Source: Mogibacterium sp. (GTDB taxonomy: Bacteria; Bacillota; Clostridia; Peptostreptococcales; Anaerovoracaceae). From it: 6,141 nucleotides of DNA. The position numbers were made by a program, and so were the translations under genes. The stretch spans positions 6,030 to 12,170 of the forward strand of contig JABUTC010000032.1 of assembly GCA_021442505.1 (NCBI GenBank), read 5' to 3'. A model generated the notes under the pieces. The model had not been told where the DNA came from. It made no database searches and was given only the letters and a program-made list of their open reading frames with translations. This document shows, one piece after another, positions 1 to 5,760 of the stretch (position 1 is its first letter; the number at the start of each line of letters is the position of its first letter).

Positions 1-716
1 CGGTATGACGGCCCCGTGATTGAGATTATTGTTGAATGATGCAGAAGCCTGTCAAGCACTGCATTGGCAAGCGTTGCCGATCCGAAGAACTCGCCCCATT
101 TGGAAAAAGGCATATTCGTAGTGATTATCGTACTGTTCTTCTCGTAGCGTTTTGCTATCAGCTGGAAGAAGATATTCGCAGTATCTTGGTCTATCGGCAT
201 ATATCCTATCTCATCGATTATCAGTACTCTGTATTTCGCATAGAATTTCAAACGCGACTCAAGCCGGTTCTCCTGCCATGCCTTCTTAAGCTGTGTTATC
301 AGATTCTCGAATGTTATGAAGTATGTCTGGTATCTGGCTTTTGTGCAGCTGATTCCCAGCGATGTTGCAAGATGCGTCTTGCCGACACCGCTTGTACCTA
401 CGAATATGACGTTTTCTTTCTTCTCCACAAAACCCAGTGAATTGAGTTCCAGGAGTTCCTTCTTGTTGATGTTAGGCTGGAATGTAAAGTCGAAATCATC
501 CAGTGTCTTCAGAAAAGGAAAGTTAGCAACATGCAGGTTAGCTGCATCTCTCCGCTGCTGCTTGTTCTCCTTCTCTATGCAGACAAGTTCATCAAGCGCC
601 TCGCTGAATGATTTCTCTCCCTTGTTCACCATTTCAGAGTATCTCTCAAGATACTCCTGCATCTTCTCCATTTTAAGTTCAGACAGACCGTTTATCAGTC
701 TCTGTGGTATAGCCAT
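1..716 (-). CDS. istB: IS21-family transposition helper ATPase IstB, 3' end beyond window
   Basis: This is the AAA+ ATPase partner of the IstA transposase, related to DnaC helicase loaders. In IS21 it promotes assembly of the transposition complex and target selection. The ATG at 714-716 follows AGGAGG at 723-728 by six bases. The frame is open for 238 complete codons to the left edge. The N-terminal helical region covers about residues 1-95. Walker A is GTSGVGKT at residues 107-114, and Walker B is LIIDEIGYMP with Asp168-Glu169. Downstream, TTNMPFSKW and LLHHS are typical of the family. IstB proteins are usually about 245-265 residues, so probably only 10-25 residues are missing. No frameshift is seen. 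The gene is probably translated from the same transcript as istA. Confidence 0.93.
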   Translation of the reverse strand, partial: MAIPQRLINGLSELKMEKMQEYLERYSEMVNKGEKSFSEALDELVCIEKENKQQRRDAANLHVANFPFLKTLDDFDFTFQPNINKKELLELNSLGFVEKKENVIFVGTSGVGKTHLATSLGISCTKARYQTYFITFENLITQLKKAWQENRLESRLKFYAKYRVLIIDEIGYMPIDQDTANIFFQLIAKRYEKNSTIITTNMPFSKWGEFFGSATLANAVLDRLLHHSTIISITGPSY

Positions 717-722
717 AATTAA

Positions 723-728
723 CCTCCT
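723..728 (-). promoter_or_regulatory. Ribosome binding site of istB
   Basis: AGGAGG on the minus strand, just after the istA TAG and six bases before the istB ATG. It supports independent initiation of istB on the shared message and fixes its start. Confidence 0.85.
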
Positions 729-1931
729 CTACAGGAATCTGTCCAACTGCTCAAGGTTTCTTGCTGCGATTTCCGCAATCGTATCCTCATCACTGAAGTT
801 AGGGGCAAGAAGCTGCCTATAGTGGTCAGAATGATAGTTGATACGTTTTTCGCTTAAGACATGCGACGCAATCACTTCCGTGTTATGATAGATATGCAGT
901 ACATCATTACGTACCTGTAATCTGACAGGTTTGCCGATGTACTCTGCAGGCACGGAATACTTGCACCTGTTGAATGTGACGAGTGAATCCTTTCCGACTA
1001 TGGTCTGGCGGTCATGAGGGCAATAGGAATCGATGATGGTCTCATTCGGTAAAGGCTGCAAGTATTCCTTTTCCTTTTGGAAGAGGAGCAGCGGAGGAAC
1101 TCCGGTCTCCTCGCATACACGCATGCATACCTTGCGGTGTATTTTCTGAAGTATGTCTGCAAGTTCATCCTCTGTCTCGAATTCACCCTCATACGGGAGG
1201 AGCCAGGCCAGGAACTTGTTGATTACTTCAACCTTACCTTTCGTCCAGGGCGCTCTGGGCTTGCACAGCCGGATTTTGAAATTGAAGTCCTTTGCAAACG
1301 CCTGCATCTTCTGATTCACTTTACGTGATTGCCCGTTGACATCTACAACCGATGCCATATTGTCGAACAGGATCTCCTGTGGTACGCCGCCTATCTCTCT
1401 GAAGCAGGCTATCAGGCAGTCGAACACATCCTGTCTGGTCTTGCTCAGTTTGTAGATGAATACGGGGTATCTGGAATATCCCAGTTTGAAGTCGAATACC
1501 TGAAAGGTGAATATCTCACCATGGCAGTTGGCCATTGATATATCTTCCTTCCAGTCGACCTGGGCCTGGAAACCGGGAGGAGTCTCGTATCTGGGATGCC
1601 CCTTGGAAGACTTCTTCGGTTTAAGGCCTTTTGATTTAACATACTTGTTGAAGTTTGAGTACGTACCGATATCCGTATCGACCTGATCGCACATGTATTC
1701 ATACACGGCACGTACAGTAGCTCCCTTAATAGCCAGCTTGGCTTCAATTGTGCTTATATATGGATCCAGTTTGCTTGGTTTATTATGATGCTTAGGCTTA
1801 CCTTCATACCCGTCATAGTATTTCTTAACGGTACGCCAGTCGACATTGTATATTCTTCCAAGCTCAGCAAAGTTAGGTTTAGTGTCTGCCAATCTGCAGA
1901 TCCTCAGTTGTGTGATAAGTGTTTTCTGCAT
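729..1931 (-). CDS. istA: IS21-family transposase IstA (DDE type)
   Basis: This 400-residue DDE transposase of the IS21 family binds the element ends and catalyses strand transfer. The preferred start is the ATG at 1929-1931 because GGAGGA at 1941-1946 sits nine bases upstream. A longer in-frame version from a GTG at 1991 would be encoded partly by the terminal repeats and is unlikely. An N-terminal helix-turn-helix lies at about residues 18-40 (FAELGRIYNVDWRTVKKYY). The integrase-type catalytic core has candidate acidic residues Asp126 (QVDWKED), Asp190 (ILFDNM) and Glu235 (KGKVEVINKF). A C-terminal beta-rich region includes YSVPAEYIGKPVRL. The stop is TAG, and the istB ribosome site follows immediately. 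All catalytic residues are present and no frame disruption is visible. Confidence 0.93.
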   Translation of the reverse strand: MQKTLITQLRICRLADTKPNFAELGRIYNVDWRTVKKYYDGYEGKPKHHNKPSKLDPYISTIEAKLAIKGATVRAVYEYMCDQVDTDIGTYSNFNKYVKSKGLKPKKSSKGHPRYETPPGFQAQVDWKEDISMANCHGEIFTFQVFDFKLGYSRYPVFIYKLSKTRQDVFDCLIACFREIGGVPQEILFDNMASVVDVNGQSRKVNQKMQAFAKDFNFKIRLCKPRAPWTKGKVEVINKFLAWLLPYEGEFETEDELADILQKIHRKVCMRVCEETGVPPLLLFQKEKEYLQPLPNETIIDSYCPHDRQTIVGKDSLVTFNRCKYSVPAEYIGKPVRLQVRNDVLHIYHNTEVIASHVLSEKRINYHSDHYRQLLAPNFSDEDTIAEIAARNLEQLDRFL

Positions 1932-1940
1932 GATGATTAT

Positions 1941-1946
1941 TCCTCC
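1941..1946 (-). promoter_or_regulatory. Ribosome binding site that decides the istA start
   Basis: GGAGGA on the minus strand, nine bases before the ATG at 1931. It lies inside the longer open frame from 1991, so it argues for the shorter, 400-residue IstA. Confidence 0.8.
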
Positions 1947-1968
1947 AGAAAACATGTTATCACACTCA

Positions 1969-2008
1969 AAACCTACATTTTTATTTTCCACTAAACCTAC
2001 ATTTTTAT
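1969..2008. repeat. Terminal direct repeats of the IS21-like element
   Basis: AAACCTACATTTTTAT occurs exactly at 1969-1984 and again at 1993-2008, a 24-bp period. Tandem repeats near the tips are a known IS21-family feature and serve as transposase binding sites. The position between the likely tip and the istA start, within about 90 bp, fits that role. They also overlap the region where an istA promoter would be expected, so IstA binding could repress its own gene; this last point is inference. Confidence 0.8.
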
Positions 2009-2099
2009 ATTACACTTTACACCAAGCAGGTAGATTCATATCTCAAACTACCATAGATGGGTAATTTACAGAAATTATTTCACACACTCGCTTTCGCAT

Positions 2100-2116
2100 G
2101 CATATTTATAATATGC
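2100..2116. repeat. Short AT-rich palindrome
   Basis: GCATATT and AATATGC are perfect 7-bp inverted arms around TAT. It lies about 80 bp outside the probable IS tip. It could be a protein binding site or simply a chance dyad; nothing in the sequence decides this. Confidence 0.4.
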
Positions 2117-2330
2117 CATATTTCCTGATTTCGCATTTCCAATATCAAAAGGTCAAAAAAAGGCTGTTTTTTCGTATGATTTTTGGACGGAATCAGTTGA
2201 ATTGCCAGTCGCCTGCTATGACAGCACCGCCGGGTTTCCAATTAATGTCAATCAGTTGCCGATCAATGAGCAGTTTTGTTTATGAATGAGCTGTTTCGAC
2301 TTCGAAGCTCCTATCTTATCGCTAACGTTA

Positions 2331-2385
2331 CTAATAAAAATACATCAGCGTCGAACAATATTCATCTGATGTCCGACACTGATGT
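2331..2385 (-). terminator. Probable intrinsic terminator for leftward transcription
   Basis: Arms at 2342-2356 (ACATCAGCGTCGAAC) and 2371-2385 (GTCCGACACTGATGT) pair at 13 of 15 positions around a 14-base loop. Read on the minus strand, the stem is followed by ATTTTTATTAG, a T-rich tail. It would end transcripts coming from the DUF1294 gene or from an older gene whose tail may remain at 2391-2504. The loop is larger than usual for a terminator and the T-run is interrupted, so a different structured element is possible. Confidence 0.55.
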
Positions 2386-2390
2386 TTACG

Positions 2391-2504
2391 TCAAAAATAC
2401 CCTATGAAAATGCCCTGTTTTTTGGCTTTTTGTTTTTTGAACTCCGCGGAACCCGTAGGCGCAACGGCATTCATCGGCGCGGCAGCACAGCAGTACCCGC
2501 CGGC
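2391..2504 (-). pseudogene. Possible 3' remnant of a lost gene
   Basis: Directly after the DUF1294 stop, in another frame, 37 codons run open to a TGA at 2391-2393, six bases before the hairpin at 2342-2385. The translation ends APTGSAEFKKQKAKKQGIF followed by IGYF. Codons in the first part favour G or C in third position, like the whiA-rlmD genes and unlike the surrounding DNA. The only internal ATG (2472-2474) has no ribosome site. The arrangement of stop codon then terminator suggests a real gene end whose 5' part was replaced, but no family is recognised and it may be chance. Confidence 0.25.
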
Positions 2505-2505
2505 A

Positions 2506-2766
2506 CTATAGCATAATATAAAAGTAGAACGCTCCCTGTGCGATTGCGAGTAAAGGTACAATTGCGAATTTAGGCTTCTTTGTTTTATGGTGAGCGCCGG
2601 TCATCGCGGCCCATGCCCCAATGGCACCGAAACAGAGAGCTAACAGAAGCAGCGTTTTCTCCGATATTCGCCATTGCCCCTTAATTGCCTTTCCCTTGTC
2701 TGCAACATATATAAACCACACGAAAATATTCCATATGAGAAGCAATATAACCTGCCAAGCATACAT
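2506..2766 (-). CDS. DUF1294-family small membrane protein
   Basis: An 86-residue protein of the DUF1294 family, whose function is unknown. Hydrophobic helices are predicted by eye at about residues 4-22, 37-55 and 68-86. Between the first two is the family signature, DKGKAIKGQWRISEK at about residues 23-37, and before the third is HHKTKKPKF (59-67), which matches the family HKT..-F pattern. The ATG at 2764-2766 is chosen because AGGAG precedes it by eight bases and because the family normally begins just before the first helix; an in-frame ATG at 2811 would add 15 residues without a comparable site. The gene stands alone: the protease stop is about 240 bp upstream. A hairpin lies about 57 bases ahead of the start. 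Confidence 0.85.
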   Translation of the reverse strand: MYAWQVILLLIWNIFVWFIYVADKGKAIKGQWRISEKTLLLLALCFGAIGAWAAMTGAHHKTKKPKFAIVPLLAIAQGAFYFYIML

Positions 2767-2822
2767 ATAATGTGCTCCTTTCCTTACGCTCGCTTTCGCA
2801 GGAGACAGCATGACACCGTCCC

Positions 2823-2852
2823 GCGGTGCCCGAAATCACAGATTTCGACCGC
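2823..2852. repeat. Hairpin in the upstream region of the DUF1294 gene
   Basis: CGAAATC (2831-2837) and GATTTCG (2841-2847) form a perfect 7-bp stem with an ACA loop. It is extended by GCGGT (2823-2827) and ACCGC (2848-2852) with a three-base bulge, giving twelve pairs in all. There is no T-run on either strand, so it is not a standard terminator. It may be a leader structure of the downstream gene or a small repetitive palindrome. Confidence 0.5.
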
Positions 2853-3005
2853 TCTGGTGGGTTGCGAACATAACAAGTCTGTCAACTGAATACGCTCGTT
2901 ATCGGAAACATTTCCACGCACTTCGTCTGTCTATGGGAACTTATCCACTATGCTGACCTCAAGTTGTTTCTACGATAAATTTCTCCCGTATAGTTCAATA
3001 CCACC

Positions 3006-3833
3006 TTAATAGTCAAGCCCGTCTAATACTGGTTTTATAATACTAATTGGTATCATAGCACCATGTCTAAATCTCCCTAAGAAATCTGTACCTCCGCCAA
3101 TGTTAATTCCAACGATCTCCATTTTTTCATTAAGCACTGCCGATCCACTATAACCCGGAATTGCATAGGCGTTATGGTAATATACTTTGTCTGAATTTCT
3201 TCCATCATTGACTTCAAAAGTCTTATAATCCTTGGAAGTAATCCTGCCATAATTGATTAGTGAGCCTTCTTCATCTGATTTTCCAAAAGAAACAATTCTA
3301 TCGTTATATTTCGGTTCCTTTTCAGATATTTGTAAATATGGATACTCTTCATCATCATCACTTTTAAATTTTATTACGGCAATATCAGTTTCATCGTATA
3401 TATATTCCACGCTTGCTTTCTGATATTTATCATAAAATTCGTCAACCGGGACATACTCATCAGATTCTTTCCTTGCCATATTATAAGTAGGCTCACCATA
3501 TGGAACAATGGAATACTCAATGTTTTTTCCATCCACGACATGAGCAGCAGTTAAAACATAATAGTACCCATCTTTATAGTCAATGATGACACCGCATCCT
3601 GTTTCACCGCAATTGAACGATTCTACATTCCCTGCCTTTTGTGTAATTTTTGTTACAACTCTAATATTTGCATTACATACATCAGATGATATTCTCTCTT
3701 GTAAATCCTCATATACTCTCGCTTTGCAAGTGTTTTGATACATCGAAGGAATCACATAAATTGCAGCCATGATAAAAAAACAAACAAATATAATGCTGAT
3801 GCAAACAATATTTCTTCGTTTTTTATCTTTCAT
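3006..3833 (-). CDS. Membrane-anchored trypsin/HtrA-like serine protease
   Basis: A 275-residue protein with a short basic N terminus (MKDKKRRN), one hydrophobic segment at about residues 9-29, and an extracytoplasmic chymotrypsin-fold domain. The triad is visible: His98 in LTAAHVV, Asp150 in DETDIAVIKF and Ser229 in PGYSGSAVL. This resembles the HtrA/S1C branch, but no PDZ domain follows, and the protein ends soon after the last protease strand (GAMIPISII). Cys75 and Cys80 could form a disulfide outside the cell. The substrate is unknown. The ATG at 3831-3833 is preferred because GGAGGAGG sits just upstream; the frame stays open to an ATG at 3917, also with a fair site (GAGGA), giving 303 residues. 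Codons are clearly AT-rich compared with whiA-rlmD, suggesting transfer. No clear terminator follows. Confidence 0.85.
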   Translation of the reverse strand: MKDKKRRNIVCISIIFVCFFIMAAIYVIPSMYQNTCKARVYEDLQERISSDVCNANIRVVTKITQKAGNVESFNCGETGCGVIIDYKDGYYYVLTAAHVVDGKNIEYSIVPYGEPTYNMARKESDEYVPVDEFYDKYQKASVEYIYDETDIAVIKFKSDDDEEYPYLQISEKEPKYNDRIVSFGKSDEEGSLINYGRITSKDYKTFEVNDGRNSDKVYYHNAYAIPGYSGSAVLNEKMEIVGINIGGGTDFLGRFRHGAMIPISIIKPVLDGLDY

Positions 3834-3836
3834 ATG

Positions 3837-3844
3837 CCTCCTCC
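3837..3844 (-). promoter_or_regulatory. Strong ribosome binding site inside the long protease frame
   Basis: GGAGGAGG on the minus strand; its first GGAGG is six bases and its AGGAGG three bases ahead of the ATG at 3833. It favours the 275-residue product, but the upstream ATG at 3917 has its own weaker site, so two N-terminal forms are conceivable. Confidence 0.6.
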
Positions 3845-3950
3845 AGAATCGTTCAAATAAAGTATTCGTTCTTCTTATACGATAAATACCATTTACCTTT
3901 GATTTCAATGTTTCCATCAAATATCCTCAATCCTGCCACCTCAGCCTTTA

Positions 3951-4191
3951 ATTTATCTAAAAGAAATAGTCACCTGCGTCCCACATCTATTCCACTGCCC
4001 GACTATGCAGTTACAGTCGGAACCTCGGATTTGTTGTCAACTTTTTTATGTTCATCGGTTTACAGCGAAAATGCCTGACATCTAATCCACTCACTCAATT
4101 TGCGTTATCTAATCCGAGGTCACAACCTGATCCCTTAGATAATTTCCCGCAAACCGAAAATGCTAAAATTGAGTTGCCGGATTAGATAAAT
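3951..4191. repeat. Cluster of ATCTAA/TTAGAT motifs and inverted repeats upstream of the protease gene
   Basis: Five copies of ATCTAA or its complement lie at 3955-3960, 4080-4085, 4107-4112, 4135-4140 and 4182-4187. Four extend to TTATCTAA (either strand), and three to ATCTAATCC (4080, 4107 and, inverted, 4179-4187). The outermost copies form a 10-bp inverted pair, ATTTATCTAA (3951) and TTAGATAAAT (4182). ACCTCGGATT (4022-4031) is perfectly inverted at 4111-4120, and CGAAAATGC repeats directly at 4066 and 4155. The interval holds no gene. It may be an operator array for the protease gene, a small non-coding mobile element, or decayed repeats; the sequence alone does not decide. Confidence 0.6.
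3999..4020. repeat. Small hairpin in the protease upstream region
   Basis: CCGACT (3999-4004) and AGTCGG (4015-4020) are perfect inverted arms around a ten-base loop. No T-run follows on either strand. It lies within the repeat-rich interval and may be part of the same element. Confidence 0.4.
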
Positions 4192-4209
4192 GCAAAATCG
4201 GCATATCTC

Positions 4210-4230
4210 AAAAAGCCCTTATTTTAAGGG
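4210..4230 (-). terminator. Intrinsic terminator of the whiA-rlmD unit
   Basis: Three bases after the rlmD stop, CCCTTA (4216-4221) and TAAGGG (4225-4230) form a perfect stem with a three-base loop. On the minus strand it is followed by C and five T residues (4210-4214). Position and orientation fit termination of the rlmD transcript and separate it from the accessory genes to the left. Confidence 0.85.
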
Positions 4231-4233
4231 ATT

Positions 4234-5757
4234 TCAGGCCTTTTTTGACATCAATACTACGCACTCGACGTGCAGGGTGTTCGGGAACAGGTCTACCGGC
4301 GTTGCTTCCACCAGCTCATATCCGTGCCCGCGCAAAAGCTTTATATCCCGCGCCAGTGTGGCCGGATCGCAGGATACGTAGATTATGTTCCTGATACCGG
4401 CGCCGGCGATGGCTGTAAGCAGGTTTTCTTTGCAGCCTGCACGGGGCGGGTCAAGAATCGCGATGTCCGGGTGCAGTTCCTTCACTGCCTCTTCGTCGCC
4501 CAGTATTTCCTCGGCCTTGCCGCACCTGTAGGTGGCGTTCACAATTCCGTTTATTGTTGCGTTCCTGTTTGCATCCAGGGTTGCCTGCTTCACGATTTCG
4601 ATTCCGTGCACGTGCTCCGCGATATCCGCCACGCAAAGGCCTATAGTCCCGATGCCGCAGTACAGGTCGAGAATAACCGGCCTGCGGCCTGTGCCGCAGG
4701 CACCGCTGCATTCAGTGTCGCAGACTCCGCCGGCGTCGGCAGCTGTGCCCTCCTGTGCCACCTGCTCGCAGTAGCCGCGAACCAGGCTGTAGAGGTTTTG
4801 CATCTGGGCATGATTTACCTGATAAAAGGAGTCTGCCGATATTTCGAACTGCAGCTGCCGGCCGCCCACCTCAACAATGTCCGTAATGGTGGATTTACCG
4901 GCCAGCGTTTCTGTCTTCTTACCGTTGCGGATGACCACGCTCTCGAGGGAAAAATATGAGTCCCCGGCGTCGTAAAGTCCCGCTTCGTATATGGCTTCAT
5001 CAAGATATTCAATGAGCTTGGCCGCGTTCGGAATGCCTTTGCCGTTGATGTCGTAGACCACCATCACCTCGCCCGTTCCGAAAGCGGTCCGCACTGTCAT
5101 TCCGTGAAACAGCCCCTTGTCCCAGCGCTTGTCATATGAACATATGTGATCCTCCTCCATGAATCTCCGGGTGGCTTCTGCCGCCGCCATTGCCGCATCC
5201 GTCTGGAGCAGGCATGTTGTGCAGTCCGTCACCTCATGGGATTTCGCCGGTCTGAAACCGATACGCGGCTCATGAACGGGATGCTGAATTCCGCCCTTGG
5301 CAGTCATCAGGCCGCCTGTCGAAATAGGCATTGCCGCCTTGTTCCGGTAGCCGTAAATCCCTTCTGCCGGAATAATCGGGTTAAACCTCGCGCCCGCGGA
5401 TTCATCACCGCTGCCCTCGCAAAAGCTCACCTCGCCCATTCGCTCCAGCTTTTCTCTGACCTGCTTTTCCTTGATCGCCAGCTGCGCATCGTACCTGATT
5501 TCTATATACGGACAGCCGCCGCACCTGTCGGAGTACGGGCATGGTTCCTCTTCGGTAATACGATCCGGCGACGCCTCGACTATTTCCACCGGACTTCCGA
5601 AGGCGTATCTCTTCTTGACCTTCGTCAGTTCGGCTTTAACAACGTCGCCCGGCACCGTTCCCGGCACAAACACAACAAAGCCGTCGCATCTTCCGATGCC
5701 GCTGCCCTCGCTGCTCATATCTTCAATTCTCAATTCACAAATCTGACCTTTTTCCAT
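4234..5757 (-). CDS. rlmD: 23S rRNA (uracil-5-)-methyltransferase, RlmD/RlmCD type
   Basis: A 507-residue SAM-dependent RNA methyltransferase of the RumA/TrmA family that converts uracil to 5-methyluracil in 23S rRNA (U1939 in E. coli; Gram-positive RlmCD also modifies U747). A TRAM domain covers about residues 1-61. Iron-sulfur ligands are Cys73, Cys79, Cys82 and Cys179 or Cys182. SAM-binding motif DLYCGIGTIGL is at 364-374 and DPPRAG at 436-441. The likely nucleophile is Cys463 (VSCDP) and the general base Glu498 (HVEC). It is longer than E. coli RlmD (433 residues) because of inserts near 112-124 and 332-359, the latter Cys-rich. The ATG lies three bases after the whiA stop, with AAGGGA inside the whiA end as ribosome site. 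Which uracil is modified cannot be told from sequence. Confidence 0.92.
   Translation of the reverse strand: MEKGQICELRIEDMSSEGSGIGRCDGFVVFVPGTVPGDVVKAELTKVKKRYAFGSPVEIVEASPDRITEEEPCPYSDRCGGCPYIEIRYDAQLAIKEKQVREKLERMGEVSFCEGSGDESAGARFNPIIPAEGIYGYRNKAAMPISTGGLMTAKGGIQHPVHEPRIGFRPAKSHEVTDCTTCLLQTDAAMAAAEATRRFMEEDHICSYDKRWDKGLFHGMTVRTAFGTGEVMVVYDINGKGIPNAAKLIEYLDEAIYEAGLYDAGDSYFSLESVVIRNGKKTETLAGKSTITDIVEVGGRQLQFEISADSFYQVNHAQMQNLYSLVRGYCEQVAQEGTAADAGGVCDTECSGACGTGRRPVILDLYCGIGTIGLCVADIAEHVHGIEIVKQATLDANRNATINGIVNATYRCGKAEEILGDEEAVKELHPDIAILDPPRAGCKENLLTAIAGAGIRNIIYVSCDPATLARDIKLLRGHGYELVEATPVDLFPNTLHVECVVLMSKKA
4680..4701. repeat. GC-rich hairpin inside the rlmD coding sequence
   Basis: GCCTGCGGC (4680-4688) and GCCGCAGGC (4693-4701) form a perfect 9-bp stem with a CTGT loop. 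It falls at the border between the Cys-rich insert (residues about 332-359) and the start of the SAM-binding motif. It does not interrupt the frame. Confidence 0.65.
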
Positions 5758-5760
5758 AAA

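Larger units (their letters stand above)
1..2021 (-). mobile_element. IS21-family insertion sequence, istA-istB, left-edge truncated
   Basis: The istA and istB genes lie in tandem in the order and spacing typical of the IS21 family, with istB beginning 12 bases after the istA stop. Upstream of istA are two exact 16-bp direct repeats, as expected for the multiple terminal repeats that IS21 transposases bind. The outer tip is not certain: the minus strand reads TGTAAAGTGTAATAT inward from base 2021, and IS21 elements generally begin with TG, so 2021 is preferred, but a tip at 2014 is also possible. The other end lies beyond base 1, so target duplication cannot be checked. Both genes are intact as far as visible, so the element may be functional. 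Confidence 0.85.
2022..2505. other. Non-coding or degraded interval between the IS and the DUF1294 gene
   Basis: No reading frame here has a convincing start, ribosome site and domain. The left part is AT-rich with a palindrome at 2100-2116. A frame on the minus strand at 2193-2279 reads LLIDRQLIDINWKPGG followed by AVIAGDWQFN and a TGA; it resembles protein but is bounded by a stop upstream and has no start, so it is at most a scrap of a lost gene. Imperfect direct repeats ATCAATGAGCAG and ATGAATGAGCTG lie 20 bp apart at 2262-2293. A strong hairpin follows at 2342-2385. Bases 2430-2505 are clearly more GC-rich than their surroundings. Confidence 0.5.

Noticed and set aside
1932..1991. Longer IstA starting at the GTG at 1991
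   Set aside because: The extra 20 residues would be encoded by the terminal repeat and the ribosome site of the shorter form, and there is no site ahead of 1991.
2112..2285. Plus-strand open frame with a stretch reading LPVACYDSTAGFPI, superficially like the cleavage region of LexA/S24 repressors
   Set aside because: There is no start codon with a ribosome site, the frame begins right after a stop, the expected following S24 motifs are missing, and the antisense frame looks equally protein-like.
2098..2289. 63-codon plus-strand frame starting at ATG 2098
   Set aside because: No ribosome binding site, no recognisable domain, and the composition is that of non-coding DNA.
2860..2885. TTGACA on the minus strand at 2879-2884 as a -35 box for the DUF1294 gene
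   Set aside because: The sequence at the proper spacing (ACCCAC) does not resemble a -10 box.
4012..4040. TTGACA on the minus strand at 4035-4040 as a -35 box for the protease
   Set aside because: At 16-18 bp spacing no acceptable -10 hexamer is present (ACTGTA at 17 bp), so a promoter cannot be supported.
3951..4191. CRISPR array
   Set aside because: The repeats are only 6-10 bp, occur in both orientations and have irregular spacing.
4270..4959. 229-codon plus-strand frame opposite rlmD
   Set aside because: It is antisense to a well-supported methyltransferase gene in GC-rich DNA, where long shadow frames are common, and shows no domain.
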